Assembly (NCBI RefSeq): GCF_001484965.1
Contig: NZ_LLYY01000007.1
Location: 1-64,000 of the forward strand
Origin: Shouchella shacheensis
GTDB lineage: Bacteria > Bacillota > Bacilli > Bacillales > Bacillaceae_D
Direction of reading: 5' to 3'
DNA: 64,000 nt
The notes under the pieces were generated by a model. That model was not told the origin of the DNA. It did not search any database and saw only the letters and a list, made by a program, of their open reading frames with translations. Positions 45,572 through 55,061 of the stretch are shown here, piece after piece. The position numbers and the translations under genes were made by a program. Position 1 is the first letter of the stretch; each line of letters begins with the position of its first letter.

Positions 45572-46867
45572 ATGAGCGAAGAAATTACGATTGCAGCTAC
45601 TGGGGATAGCTTTATTACGCGAAGGTTAGCAGAGAACGATGAGGATTCAAAAGTCATTATAGATGTTATGAAACAAGCCGAAGTTCGGTTTACTAATCTA
45701 GAAGTAACTACTCATGATTTTGAAGGTTATCCTTCAGCAGTAAGTGGCGGTGCATGGGCTGTTGCACATCCAAGTGTGTTAGAGGATCTTAAGAAATACG
45801 GATTTAATTTGTTAGCCTGGGCTACCAATCATGCGCTAGATTTTTCGTTTGGTGGACTTGAAGCAACCGAAAAGTACCTTAATGATCATGGGTTCGTACA
45901 TGCTGGTGCTGGGAGTAATTTAGCTGAGGCAAGCCAGCCTAGATATCTGGAAACTTCGAGTGGTAGAGTTGCTATTATTTCTGCAACATCTACGTTTCAC
46001 GAATCGTGGAGGGCAGGGGAACAACGACCAGATATGTTAGGTAGACCAGGAGTAAATCCTCTACGATACAATGTCGAATATCATGTAACTGAGGATCAAA
46101 TGGATCTATTGAAACGCATTGCTGAAAAAACCTCTATCAATGCGGTTAATAATTTACACGCGAAACTGGGAATAAGGACCAACTCGGATGAGAACCTATT
46201 TTTTTTTGGAGTATACAACTTTAAGATTGGAGATCAAGAACAACAAGTAACTACACCTAATAAAAAAGACATGAATCGAATATTGAATTCTATCTCTGAA
46301 GCGAAGCGACAAGCTGATATTGTTCTTGTTAGTATCCATTCCCATGAAATGAGCGGCGATAACTTAGAGGAGCCGCCTCAATTTTTACAAGAGTTTGCGA
46401 GAAACTGTATTGATGGTGGAGCAGATTCAATCATAGGTCATGGTCCACATTTGTTAAGAGGAATCGAAGTGTATAGAAATCGACCTATATTCTATAGCTT
46501 GGGTAACTTTATCTTTCAAAATGATACTATGACGAAACAACCAACCGAATTCTACGATAAATTTTCTTTAGATCACTCTAGTAGTGTAGCTGATCTTTAC
46601 GATGCAAGAACTAGTAAAGATACAAAGGGTTTTGTTATTGACGATAAAATATGGTCCTCCATTATTCCGATTTGGAAAATGAGAGAAGGAGAAATGATCG
46701 AACTAGAATTATACCCAATTGAGCTTGGTGTGGAGAAGCCGCGTTCTAGAAGAGGGTGGCCAAAGCTTAGTAAAAGACAAGATATTTTAGAGCATCTTAG
46801 GAAACTGTCCTTGCCATATGGAACAGAAATTCAAGTTAAAGATGGCAAATGGAGTGTCCTACTATGA
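45572..46867 (+). CDS. CapA-family metallophosphatase-like protein
   Basis: 431 residues, calcineurin-like fold: IAATGDSFITRR, FTNLEVTTHD, ATNHALDFSFGG, SIHSHEM and IGHGPHLLRGIEVY are CapA hallmarks (poly-gamma-glutamate synthesis protein type). There is no signal peptide or membrane anchor, unlike classical CapA. It is co-transcribed with the AbgA-like amidohydrolase, so it may act on a glutamyl or amide compound in the cytoplasm. ATG 45572 follows AAGGAGTG. Confidence 0.82.
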   Translation: MSEEITIAATGDSFITRRLAENDEDSKVIIDVMKQAEVRFTNLEVTTHDFEGYPSAVSGGAWAVAHPSVLEDLKKYGFNLLAWATNHALDFSFGGLEATEKYLNDHGFVHAGAGSNLAEASQPRYLETSSGRVAIISATSTFHESWRAGEQRPDMLGRPGVNPLRYNVEYHVTEDQMDLLKRIAEKTSINAVNNLHAKLGIRTNSDENLFFFGVYNFKIGDQEQQVTTPNKKDMNRILNSISEAKRQADIVLVSIHSHEMSGDNLEEPPQFLQEFARNCIDGGADSIIGHGPHLLRGIEVYRNRPIFYSLGNFIFQNDTMTKQPTEFYDKFSLDHSSSVADLYDARTSKDTKGFVIDDKIWSSIIPIWKMREGEMIELELYPIELGVEKPRSRRGWPKLSKRQDILEHLRKLSLPYGTEIQVKDGKWSVLL

Positions 46868-47239
46868 AGTAAGCTATGGGAATTCCAAGTCATTAACCAG
46901 CTAGTGTTAAATTTGTACGCCATGCCCTATCCGATGAAGCTTGAATTAGCTATCTGTTTTCGTATTGTTTTTAGAGAGTCCGTTTAAATCAAAGATGGGT
47001 CCGCCTGATTATGAGCATCAATTGATATTGGCTTTGACCTCATGAGTGGCAACGAGAAGCTCAGCCACCGCGTCTAAGCTGAACTGTTGCGATAATTCAG
47101 CTCAACTGATAACAAAGCTAACTGCTTGATGGAAGAAAGCCAAGATCAGGCGCGGATAAAAAGAAGTAAGTCATACGGGCTGTCACACGCTGATCCTGTA
47201 GAGATGATAGCGGTTAAGTACTTTTTCCCGATGACTATC

Positions 47240-47286
47240 CCGTGACCTTCCAGCAAAGTAGAAGGGATTAAACAGGAGGGTCACGG
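47240..47286. repeat. Inverted repeat in the leader of the YfcC gene
   Basis: CCGTGACCTTCC and GGAGGGTCACGG pair with one mismatch around a 23-base loop, 60 bases before the YfcC start. It may be an operator or RNA structure. The rest of 46868-47345 shows only decayed-looking sequence and no gene. Confidence 0.4.
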
Positions 47287-47345
47287 ATCCCTTCATTCAT
47301 TTGATCCAGCAAGCCAAGAGTCTATAAAAACTAAGGAGGTTTCTC

Positions 47346-48788
47346 ATGCGAAATGAAGCTGAAAAAATAACCAATACGCAAAAACCAGAACCAAAGAAAA
47401 AGAAATTCAAATTAAAGATGCCGGATACGTATGTTGTTTTGTTTATTTTAATGATCGTGTGTGCTATTGGTACTTACTTTGTTCCCGCAGGAGAATTTAA
47501 TAGGATTGAGAATAACGGTATAACTGTGGTAGAACCTGAAAGTTATGAAAGGATTGAACAAACACCAGTAGGAATTACAGATATTTTCCTATCCTATCCA
47601 AGAGGTATGATAGAGACTGCCAATATTATTATGTTAATTTTATTCATTGGCGGTGCATTTAAAATAATGGAAGCCTCTGGAGCAGTTAATGCGGGGATTA
47701 TGGGACTTATCAAAAGATTTGAGAATAGAAAGTTTACTTTGATTGTTATATTAGGAATATTGTTCTCACTATTGTGTACGACTGGATTTTCAGCAAATGC
47801 AACCATTGCATTTATACCAATTGGAATATTGATAGCTAAGGCATTAAAACTGGATGCTGTAGCCGGAGTGGCAATCGTATTTCTAACAAGTATGGCTGGT
47901 TTTAATACGGCGTTTTTAAATCCCAAAACCTTAGGTGTGGCTCAAGAAATAGCAGAACTCCCACTCTTTTCAGGATTAACCTATCGTGTGATTCTATATA
48001 TACTGTTTGCTGCAGCTACTATATTGTACGTTATCTGGTACTCTAACAGGATCTTAAAGGATCCTTCTAAAAGCTTTATGGGAGAAGAGAAGTTTCAGAC
48101 CAGTGATGGAGATGATGAGCTAAGCAAAGCTCAAAAGTTTACAGGAAGACACGCATTAGTATTATTGCTATTTGTTGCTGGTATTGCATTTTATGTGTAT
48201 GGGTCGTTAGTTCATGATTTTGACATGAATGATATGACAGCGATATTCCTAGTAATTGCAATAGGAGCAGGTATAATTGGTAGATTGAATTCAACTGAAA
48301 TTGTTAATAACTTCATGCAAGGTGCGCAAAATCTAGTTTACGGTGCATTAGTAGTAGGTGCCGCAAGAGCTGTTGTGTTTATATTAGAAGATGGTAGGAT
48401 TCTAGACACTGTAATTTATGCTATGTCCATTGTTCTAGAACCACTTTCGCCAATAGCTGGTGCAATAGGTATGTTAGTAGCTAATGGCGTCTTCAACTTC
48501 TTTGTTCCGTCTGGTTCCGGGCAAGCCGTTGTTACAATGCCAGTTTGGACACCTTTGGCAGATATGCTAGAAATTAATCGACAGGTTGCTGTTCAGGCGT
48601 TTCAGTTAGGAGATGGTTTTACCAATAGTTTATTCCCTACTTCAGGAATTCTGATGGCAAGTTTAGCAATCGGTGGTGTTCCATATTCTGCATGGCTTAA
48701 ATTCATCTGGAGAATTATGTTAATATGGTTTGCTATAGGTGCAGTTGCTTTAGCTATGGGTGTTATCATTAATTGGGGACCATTCTAA
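47346..48788 (+). CDS. YfcC-family transporter
   Basis: 480 residues with a basic N-terminal tail and about twelve spans. Family features include PDTYVVLFILMIVCAIGTYF, VPAGEF near the first span, TTGFSANATIAFIPIGI and GVFNFFVPSGSGQAVVTMPV. The family transports carboxylates, basic amino acids or peptides. AAGGAGG precedes ATG. Located between CapA/amidohydrolase genes and another M20 hydrolase, it probably imports their substrate. Confidence 0.88.
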   Translation: MRNEAEKITNTQKPEPKKKKFKLKMPDTYVVLFILMIVCAIGTYFVPAGEFNRIENNGITVVEPESYERIEQTPVGITDIFLSYPRGMIETANIIMLILFIGGAFKIMEASGAVNAGIMGLIKRFENRKFTLIVILGILFSLLCTTGFSANATIAFIPIGILIAKALKLDAVAGVAIVFLTSMAGFNTAFLNPKTLGVAQEIAELPLFSGLTYRVILYILFAAATILYVIWYSNRILKDPSKSFMGEEKFQTSDGDDELSKAQKFTGRHALVLLLFVAGIAFYVYGSLVHDFDMNDMTAIFLVIAIGAGIIGRLNSTEIVNNFMQGAQNLVYGALVVGAARAVVFILEDGRILDTVIYAMSIVLEPLSPIAGAIGMLVANGVFNFFVPSGSGQAVVTMPVWTPLADMLEINRQVAVQAFQLGDGFTNSLFPTSGILMASLAIGGVPYSAWLKFIWRIMLIWFAIGAVALAMGVIINWGPF

Positions 48789-48807
48789 AAATCAAACTAC
48801 TGTCTAT

Positions 48808-48921
48808 ACATGATAATAAAGTTAGGTCATTTAAAAAATAAATATTGTAATTTAGGGTCAGTGACTATCTAACGTTACCTTGAAACTAAACTTAAAATAG
48901 ACCTAGCTTTATTATCTATGT
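48808..48921. repeat. Long-range imperfect inverted repeat (about 114 bp)
   Basis: ACATGATAATAAAGTTAGGTC at the left and GACCTAGCTTTATTATCTAT at the right pair over about 20 bases with few mismatches around a 70-base centre. It fills most of the gap between the YfcC gene and the next hydrolase gene. It is either a small MITE or a structured leader. Confidence 0.5.
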
Positions 48922-48969
48922 GACAATTTTGTGAATGACTTTATCTTATCTGTTCATAGGAGGCATCAG

Positions 48970-50193
48970 GTGAATATTAAACGAATTGAAGATACCCTAA
49001 ATGAGTTTAATAAGATTGGTTATTCGAGGCATGGAATGAACCGCTTAGCATTTACAAAAGAGGAAGAAAAGGTTAAAAGAGTATTGATTGAGTTATGTGA
49101 AAAAGAAGGTATGGAAGCGAGAATTGATCATTGTGGAAATGTCATCATGATTAAGGAAGGAAAAAACCCAAATCTCGCACCGGTTATTATTGGTTCACAC
49201 CTCGACACAGTCTATAATGGTGGTCAATATGATGGTTCAGTGGGCGTAGGAGTAGGGGTGGAAATAATTTGCAGTATAAATGATCGAAACATTCAACCAG
49301 AGAGAAGGGTTGAACTGATTTGTTTTGTTGGAGAAGAGGCCTCGAGATTTGGTATGGGAACCATCGGTAGTAGTGCTATGGCGGGGAAGTTCGATCAAGA
49401 AGTAATGTCTCGACTTACGGATCAAGAGGGTGTTTCTTTTCCAAAAGCGGTTGAAAATGTGGAATTAGACTTTGAAACTATTCGGCTTGCCTCCAGGGAA
49501 GGTGAGAGGATTCATGCTTTTTTTGAAGTCCATATAGAGCAAGGACCTGTTTTGGAAAATCATCAGAAGAAAATCGGAGTTGTAACTGCAATTGCTGCAC
49601 CTACAAGATTAAAAGTTACTATTGTAGGAAAGGCCTCGCATTCTGGCACCACACCAATGAATTATCGAAAAGATGCGTTATTGGGGGCATCAGAGATTGC
49701 TCTAACTGTTGAAGAAGCTGCAAAATTAGAGGCTGTTAATGGGACGGTGGCCACAGTTGGCCAATGTAGTGTATTTCCTGGTGCAATGAATGTGGTTCCA
49801 GGTCGTGCTGAAATGAAAATCGATATCCGTGGAACAAACGTCGAATCAAAACAAGTGGTAGTCTTAAAACTACTAGAGTGCTTTAAGGACTTGAAAAACC
49901 GACGCCATCTCGATATTCAATACGAATATTTAGTTGATAAAGCTCCTGTTAAATTAGATACTAAAATGATCAATTCTCTTTCGACTACATGTGAAGAACT
50001 GGGCGTTCCCCATCTTCAAATGGTGAGTGGGGCTGGACATGATGCCATGAATATGGCATCCATCTGTCCTACTGGCTTACTCTTCATTCCATGCAAGGAA
50101 GGATTAAGCCATCATAAAAATGAGTTTGCTTCTATTGAAGATATTGCTATCGGAGCCCAAGTATTGGAGCATGAAATATTAAAATCGATGTGA
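48970..50193 (+). CDS. M20-family Zn amidohydrolase (allantoate/N-carbamoyl-amino-acid hydrolase type)
   Basis: 407 residues from GTG 48970, which follows ATAGGAGG; the frame open from 48931 is not used. Motifs are IGSHLDTVYNGGQYDGSVGV, CFVGEEASRFG, FEVHIEQGPVLE, KASHSGTTPMNYRKDA and SGAGHDAMNMA. It releases an amino acid plus ammonia and CO2, or similar, from N-carbamoyl or ureido compounds. It probably acts with the YfcC transporter. Confidence 0.9.
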   Translation: MNIKRIEDTLNEFNKIGYSRHGMNRLAFTKEEEKVKRVLIELCEKEGMEARIDHCGNVIMIKEGKNPNLAPVIIGSHLDTVYNGGQYDGSVGVGVGVEIICSINDRNIQPERRVELICFVGEEASRFGMGTIGSSAMAGKFDQEVMSRLTDQEGVSFPKAVENVELDFETIRLASREGERIHAFFEVHIEQGPVLENHQKKIGVVTAIAAPTRLKVTIVGKASHSGTTPMNYRKDALLGASEIALTVEEAAKLEAVNGTVATVGQCSVFPGAMNVVPGRAEMKIDIRGTNVESKQVVVLKLLECFKDLKNRRHLDIQYEYLVDKAPVKLDTKMINSLSTTCEELGVPHLQMVSGAGHDAMNMASICPTGLLFIPCKEGLSHHKNEFASIEDIAIGAQVLEHEILKSM

Positions 50194-50307
50194 AGCGATA
50201 ATAACGGTTTTGATGGCTTTTCACCATAAGACTTGATGGCTTCCTCGCTAAGGCATATGGGTTTTATACTGGTTGGTAATCTATGAAACAACCCGGAGGT
50301 GAGCGAT

Positions 50308-50998
50308 ATGAAGATAAAAGAGTTCAAAGAAAAGTACCGCCTCTTTGAGGAAGCCTTTGAGATTGAAGAACCTTGGGATGTCGTTCGTTACGAGATCGAT
50401 TATCAAACGGGTGTCTTAGATATCTACCTTGACTTCCCCAGAGGGTCGACCTTTGTATGCCCCCACTGCGGTCACGGTCAGGCAAGAGTCCATGATGTCG
50501 TGAATGTGGATCGCACGTGGAGACACCTGGATTTTTGGCAATACAAGGACGTATCTTCATGCCCGACTCCCACGCGTACGTTGCGATCGTTGTCATTCTA
50601 CTCGAACCGTTGTTGTCGATTGGTCACGACCTGGTGGTGGTTCACGTTGCTCTTTGAATCCGAGTTGTTAGGGCTGATGAAAGAAATGCCTATGGCCGCT
50701 GTGGCTCGGAAAGTAGGGGAACACGACACGCGTCTTTGGCGTGTCTTTCACTACTATGTGAACAAGCACGTGGATGTCATGGATCTCTCTGGCGTCACGC
50801 GGACATCATTACGTTCCCCTCTTTGTCGATGTTGATACCAAGCGTGTCCTCTTTGTGACAGAGGGAAAAGGAGCATCCGTCTTAGAAGACTTTCGTCAAT
50901 ACTTTATTCTCAAAGACCAGGACCCCCCGCACGGTTAAAGAGGTCTGTTACGATATGTTCCCCGCCTTTATTAAAGGAATTGGAGAGTCTTTCCCCAA
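50308..50998 (+). pseudogene. ISL3-family transposase, truncated with several frameshifts
   Basis: N-terminal zinc finger (CPHCGHG), RTWRHLDFWQYK, then shifted pieces GGGFTLLFESELLGLMKEMP, ARKVGEHDTRLWRVFHYYVN and VDVDTKRVLFVTEGKG. The catalytic C-terminal half is missing; the sequence jumps at about 50998 to a GNAT-module relic. ATG 50308 follows GGAGGTGAG. The left end may be GGCTTTTCACC at 50215. Confidence 0.8.
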
Positions 50999-51206
50999 GC
51001 GCAGAAAATAGATCCAACCAATCAATGACTGTTGAAAATCAGAGAGAACGGAAAAAGTTTCTACATTGGGCCGAGAGCAACCAGAAAACGAAGTCTCCGC
51101 AGATAGCAGAGCAAGAAGAGGCATTAAGAGAGCTAGAACAAAGAAAAAGGGTGGAACATTCAAATTTGGACGCTAAGATACTTCCTATAGGAGATTTGAG
51201 TTGCTA
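50993..51206 (+). pseudogene. N-terminal relic of the GNAT-linked module, copy 2
   Basis: Start-less frame: SMTVENQRERKKFLHWAESN, KTKSPQIAEQEEALRELEQR, then RVEHSNLDAKILPI. Matches the first part of the GNAT pseudogene at 24298 and the relic at 55062. The acetyltransferase part is absent; an Rpn nuclease gene lies downstream on the opposite strand, as at 55062. Confidence 0.65.
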
Positions 51207-51328
51207 ACTGCCTACAAATTTTTGAGCATTCAAAAATCTTGAAAGGTAGCGTGTCGCCATTGCTTACTGGGCTATGGGCCAAAAAAAGAGCTGCCCGTTT
51301 TAGAACGAACAACCCTTCAAAAAATGAA

Positions 51329-52204
51329 CTACAGCGTTTCTCGGAGGTTCTCGATTTCCTCTCGGTCGAGCTTTGTCACCTCGGCAATAAGGTCCGGGTC
51401 TAAGCCCTTTTTTAGCATTTCAAGCGCGACGTTTTTCGTACCTTTCCTCTCCCCCTTTTCAATCCAAGAATTCGGCAGCTTTAAAATCAGTTCTTCTTCG
51501 TCTTTGGACAATTGATGAATTTCTTCCATGAGAGCTTCCTCCTCGCTTTGGTTTAGGGATAGGTATTTCTCGAAGAATCCATTGATGAGCGCACTTTTGG
51601 CAGGGTCTAGCTCTAATTTAACGAGCATGCGCAGGAATTCTTTTTTCACTTGCACTCGTTCTGCTTTGGTGTAGCCCATTTTGCTGAGCAGGGCGGCTGC
51701 TACAGGGTTTTCTGAGTCTAGATAGTCTCTCCAGTTCTTTGTTCTTAATTCCAGTTTGAGAAACTGAAAGGTGAGCACGTGAAAGAAAGGGAATGACATC
51801 GTGAAATGATCCTGTTCTTGGCGATTTTCGTCATAAGTAAAGACCGCGATCGGCACTATCGGTTTACGATACTTGTGATACAGCAGACTAAAATAGTGAT
51901 ACATCCGTTCGTGAAAATGGGATTGCCCGTAACTTTGAGGTTCAACATGGACGATGATAAATGTGTTTTGGCCTTTGAGTTTGGTTTCTATAACAATGTC
52001 CAGTCGGCGGCGCTCGCCTTCAATCAGGTCCGTGAACAGTTCCTCGGAAAGTGGCTTCGTTATACGAAAATCGACTTCTTCATGGACTTCCGGGAAAAAC
52101 AATTCCAAAAACTCAGCGAAAAACGAGTGAATCAGCTGCTTGAACAATTGGTCGTGATCCGTGTACGAGGTAGATTCTTCACGTGCGATGGTTGTTAAGG
52201 TCAT
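51329..52204 (-). CDS. Rpn-family recombination-promoting nuclease
   Basis: 291 residues, intact. N-terminal PD-(D/E)XK nuclease: DHDQLFKQLIHSFFAEF, FFPEVHEEVDF, and the catalytic strand LDIVIETKLKGQNTFIIVHV. Then MSFPFFHVLTFQFLKLEL, VKKEFLRMLVKLELDPAKSA and a charged C-terminal tail ending TKLDREEIENLRE. Related E. coli Rpn proteins are DNA endonucleases that limit phage and whose C-terminal part can be made separately as an inhibitor. Near-identical to 56200-57087 (different tail). Confidence 0.88.
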   Translation of the reverse strand: MTLTTIAREESTSYTDHDQLFKQLIHSFFAEFLELFFPEVHEEVDFRITKPLSEELFTDLIEGERRRLDIVIETKLKGQNTFIIVHVEPQSYGQSHFHERMYHYFSLLYHKYRKPIVPIAVFTYDENRQEQDHFTMSFPFFHVLTFQFLKLELRTKNWRDYLDSENPVAAALLSKMGYTKAERVQVKKEFLRMLVKLELDPAKSALINGFFEKYLSLNQSEEEALMEEIHQLSKDEEELILKLPNSWIEKGERKGTKNVALEMLKKGLDPDLIAEVTKLDREEIENLRETL

Positions 52205-52349
52205 AATAACACATCTTTCTTTTAGGAAGTAGATGTGAGTCGTGGTGTGGTTCTAAGTAGAGTATACCAGATTATTTATTTGGGAACAAGTGTTCTTTTT
52301 TGATGTGGATAAGAGTCCCTCTCATTCCACTAGTGGTAAGGGGCTGATT

Positions 52350-52760
52350 GTTGCAAGACGGGTTTCCTGAACGAAAGAAAACGTATTGGGGTCAACACCT
52401 ATGGGCGAGAGGACACTTCTGTACTACGGTCGGAAATATGACGGAAGAAATGATCGGAAACTATACAGTGAATCAATCCGAGAAAGAAAAGAACGAAATC
52501 TTTGAGGTTGAGGAGTGAGTTCAGTTCGATGGGTATGCTTAAGCACAAGAAGTGCTTTCAGAAAACTTCAGCCTTCAAGGCGGCTTTAAGTCGCAGACAT
52601 TCATGTCTAAATTCACCTACTTTAGTAGCTGGTCGTTTAAGGTCTCATAAGTCATACCGATCCGAATGCTCACTAAAACAGGTCGGCGCAAAATGCTGAT
52701 CAAGTCCTATCGGTTCCGGTTATAGCAACCACGGAAGGTCGATGCACTTACTCATAAATT
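52350..52760 (+). pseudogene. IS605-type remnant (tnpA 3' end and tnpB 5' end)
   Basis: The frame ending at 52518 reads TYWGQHLWARGHFC, TTVGNMTEEMIGNYTVNQ and FEVEE, the C-terminus of a TnpA Y1 transposase including its tyrosine helix (here IGNYTVNQ). About 180 bases on, MLIKSYRFRL resembles the start of TnpB and then decays. Hairpins such as AAGCAC/GTGCTT lie between. Bases 52761-52866 hold nothing else. Confidence 0.55.
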
Positions 52761-52866
52761 GGCTTGATAATCATGGCTCGGGTTCATCGTTTGATAGACG
52801 TTCCTTTATGGATGGATGACGAAGTATAGGTACAACGTACTCCTAAAACAATGCGTATAAAAAGAT

Positions 52867-53053
52867 TTGACAGTCCTTACGTTAAAAGTATAACCTCTAT
52901 ATATCAGAGTACACTAAAAGACCTGATCCCGTGCGGGTAACACGGAGTCAGGCGTAAAACAGATGGGTCAACCCAAAGGTTGGCGGATTCGGTAAAGCAT
53001 TTAGCCCTATCAAATAGCCCTTCTCTGAGTTGCGAGCTCTAGGGGCTATTTGT
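52867..53053 (+). ncRNA. Type I antitoxin RNA 3 (relic locus)
   Basis: Promoter TTGACA (52867-52872), 16 bases, TATAAC (52889-52894). RNA expected from about 52901 contains AAAAGACC with a hairpin and ends at AAATAGCCC/GGGCTATTT (53012-53051). Same layout as loci 1 and 2 at 29.8 and 30.4 kb. Confidence 0.55.
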
Positions 53054-53054
53054 C

Positions 53055-53122
53055 TTATTTAAGAAGCACAATTGTAACCACAAGTGTGACTAATGCAATA
53101 ATGGGGAGAGTGCTGCACGCGT
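53055..53122 (-). pseudogene. 3' remnant of a holin-like type I toxin gene
   Basis: Minus-strand codons read PIIALVTLVVTIVLLK and stop at 53055, the expected hydrophobic C-terminus of a holin-like toxin. The N-terminus, ribosome site and promoter are missing; unrelated sequence begins near 53122. From here to the flagellin terminator no other feature is visible. Confidence 0.55.
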
Positions 53123-53289
53123 ACTTTATAATCCCGCGCAAACACACCCGTGGAATCACTTATCTGCTCTCGACGTAAATCATAGTCTAGAATTTTTTGA
53201 TGAGACGATTGGAAATCCAGATTCAATTCCTGCGGAGAATCAAATATGGCAATTCAAAGTATTGTTTAATTTTATCGGTTCCTGTACTC

Positions 53290-53332
53290 AAACACCCGCC
53301 ATGCACCTAGTAAGGCACATGGCGGGTGTTCG
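53290..53332 (-). terminator. Terminator of the flagellin gene
   Basis: ACACCCGCCATG and CATGGCGGGTGT form a 12-bp stem about 50 bases past the hag stop on the minus strand, followed by TTTG. Confidence 0.75.
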
Positions 53333-53378
53333 TTTGCCCGTTTACTGTAGAACCAGAGTCCGAGCAGGAATCTCACTC

Positions 53379-54236
53379 TTACCCAAGAAGCTGAAGAACT
53401 TGTTGTGGCTGTTGGTTAGCTTGCGCGAGCATAGACTGAGATGCTTGAGACAAGATGTTTTGTTTCGTAAACTCCATGATTTCCTTCGCCATGTCCACGT
53501 CACGGATGCGAGACTCAGCAGCTTGGAGGTTTTCTGATGAGTTGTTTAGGTTCGAGATGGTGTGTTCTAGACGATTTTGGTTGGCTCCGAGTTTAGAGCG
53601 TTCAGATGAAACTGTGTCAAGCGCCGCTTGTATGGCTGTGATTGCTTCATCAGCAGAAGCTTGAGAAGATACGTCGATCCCGCTAGAAGTCGAAGTCGGG
53701 TTGCCGTCTTCATCTACTCCTTCACTCGTGCCTACGCCAAGCGTTTCTGCATCAAAAGCATCAATGCTGAGAACAAGATTTTGGCCTTCATTGGCACCAA
53801 TGTGGAACGTTCCTTCAAAGTCTCCATCAAGCAATTTCTGGTTATTAAACTCTGTGTCATTTGAGATACGTGTTATTTCTTCTGCAAGGGCATTGACTTC
53901 TTTTTGAATTTCTGCGCGATCATCGTCAGTAGCTGTATCATTGGCAGATTGAACTGCAAGTTCACGCATCCGCTGAAGAATAGAATGTGTTTCCTGAAGT
54001 CCACCTTCCGCCGTCTGTATCATCGAAATTCCATCCTGCGCATTCCGACTTGCCTGGTCCAACCCTCTTACCTGCGCACGCATCTTCTCAGAAATCGCCA
54101 GCCCCGCAGCGTCATCTCCCGCACGGTTAATGCGCAGCCCCGAAGATAGTTTTTCCTGAGAATTTGCGGCCATTCCTTGGTTAACCCCAAGTTGACGATG
54201 AGCGTTCATCGCGCTTAGATTGTTGTTGATAATCAT
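53379..54236 (-). CDS. hag: Flagellin
   Basis: 285 residues. Conserved N-terminal D0/D1 (MIINNNLSAMNAHRQLG, EKLSSGLRINRAGDDAAGLA, RNAQDGISMIQTAEGGLQ) and C-terminal D1/D0 (GANQNRLEHTISNLNN, RIRDVDMAKEIMEFTKQNIL) flank a short variable acidic centre. ATG 54236 is chosen; GTG 54245 would abut AAAGGA. It forms the flagellar filament after export. It stands alone, without csrA, fliW, fliD or other flagellar genes nearby. Confidence 0.95.
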   Translation of the reverse strand: MIINNNLSAMNAHRQLGVNQGMAANSQEKLSSGLRINRAGDDAAGLAISEKMRAQVRGLDQASRNAQDGISMIQTAEGGLQETHSILQRMRELAVQSANDTATDDDRAEIQKEVNALAEEITRISNDTEFNNQKLLDGDFEGTFHIGANEGQNLVLSIDAFDAETLGVGTSEGVDEDGNPTSTSSGIDVSSQASADEAITAIQAALDTVSSERSKLGANQNRLEHTISNLNNSSENLQAAESRIRDVDMAKEIMEFTKQNILSQASQSMLAQANQQPQQVLQLLG

Positions 54237-54327
54237 ACAGTTCACGTCCTTTGTGTTTTTTTAAGGATTGCTATTCAAACTCGCCGAAGCGAAGGTTTGA
54301 CCGACTTGCTTTTTGCTTCTGTCTCTA

Positions 54328-54354
54328 TTATCGGCCCCTTTTTTTGTTTGTTTA
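54328..54354 (-). promoter_or_regulatory. Sigma-D promoter of hag
   Basis: On the minus strand TAAA, 15 bases, GCCGATAA: an exact spacing match to the sigma-D consensus (TAAA-N15-GCCGATAT). It lies about 90 bases before the hag start. Upstream to 55060 no gene is convincing; a 70-codon minus frame (54363-54575) with a signal-like start overlaps this promoter. Confidence 0.9.
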
Positions 54355-55061
54355 TATTTTCTTTAAAAATTTCTTGTTTGTTTTTGCCAAGTACTGTGAG
54401 AATGAGACTGCAGCCCGGGTGCAGACCTGAGTGTGAACGGGTGTGAGTGGTGAGAGGGAGAGGCAGTGTATGCTTGCAGTGAAGGTGTGTGATCGAGAGA
54501 ATCAGCAAGAGAAGAGCCCATTACAGCCATAGCAAGCACTCCGAACGAACGTCTCAAACGCTTGCTTCTTCTCATAGAGAACCCTCTCTCTTAAAACAGC
54601 GGCGGCTGCTTTGGTATGGTCTGGTATTGTTTTGTATTGTTTAACTAATGGTGCCATCCCCCGTTGCATAACCTGTTTCGCCTCCTGACGCACAACCTGT
54701 TACAGAAACCGTTTGCACAACTTAGTGCATAACCCCGTTCAAATCTCCTTTCACTTGTTCCTGCCATTCACTGTGCGATGTTATGGTGAGGGATGGACGA
54801 TTGATTTGAGGAAGGGAAAAATAGAAGAATCGTTTTGATTCGGAGCGTCTTCGACCGCGATTGGGAATGTGCAAAGCTTCTTGACTGACCATGAAAACGA
54901 TCGCTTTCATGGAGTTGCTGATCACCGTAGAGAAGGGAATGGAGAAATGAATGAGTCCTCTGTTATGTAGAAGAGCAACAGCAGCTGTGTTATGCTTTGG
55001 TTACGTTAGTGAGCTTGACTAAGGCGCGGTGATCCGTGTGAGCGAAGAGGAGGAAGAAAAC

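Noticed and set aside
54363-54575. 70-codon minus-strand ORF with a signal-peptide-like start upstream of hag
   Set aside because: It overlaps the region just upstream of the sigma-D promoter, has a weak ribosome site and a low-complexity Ser/His-rich body.
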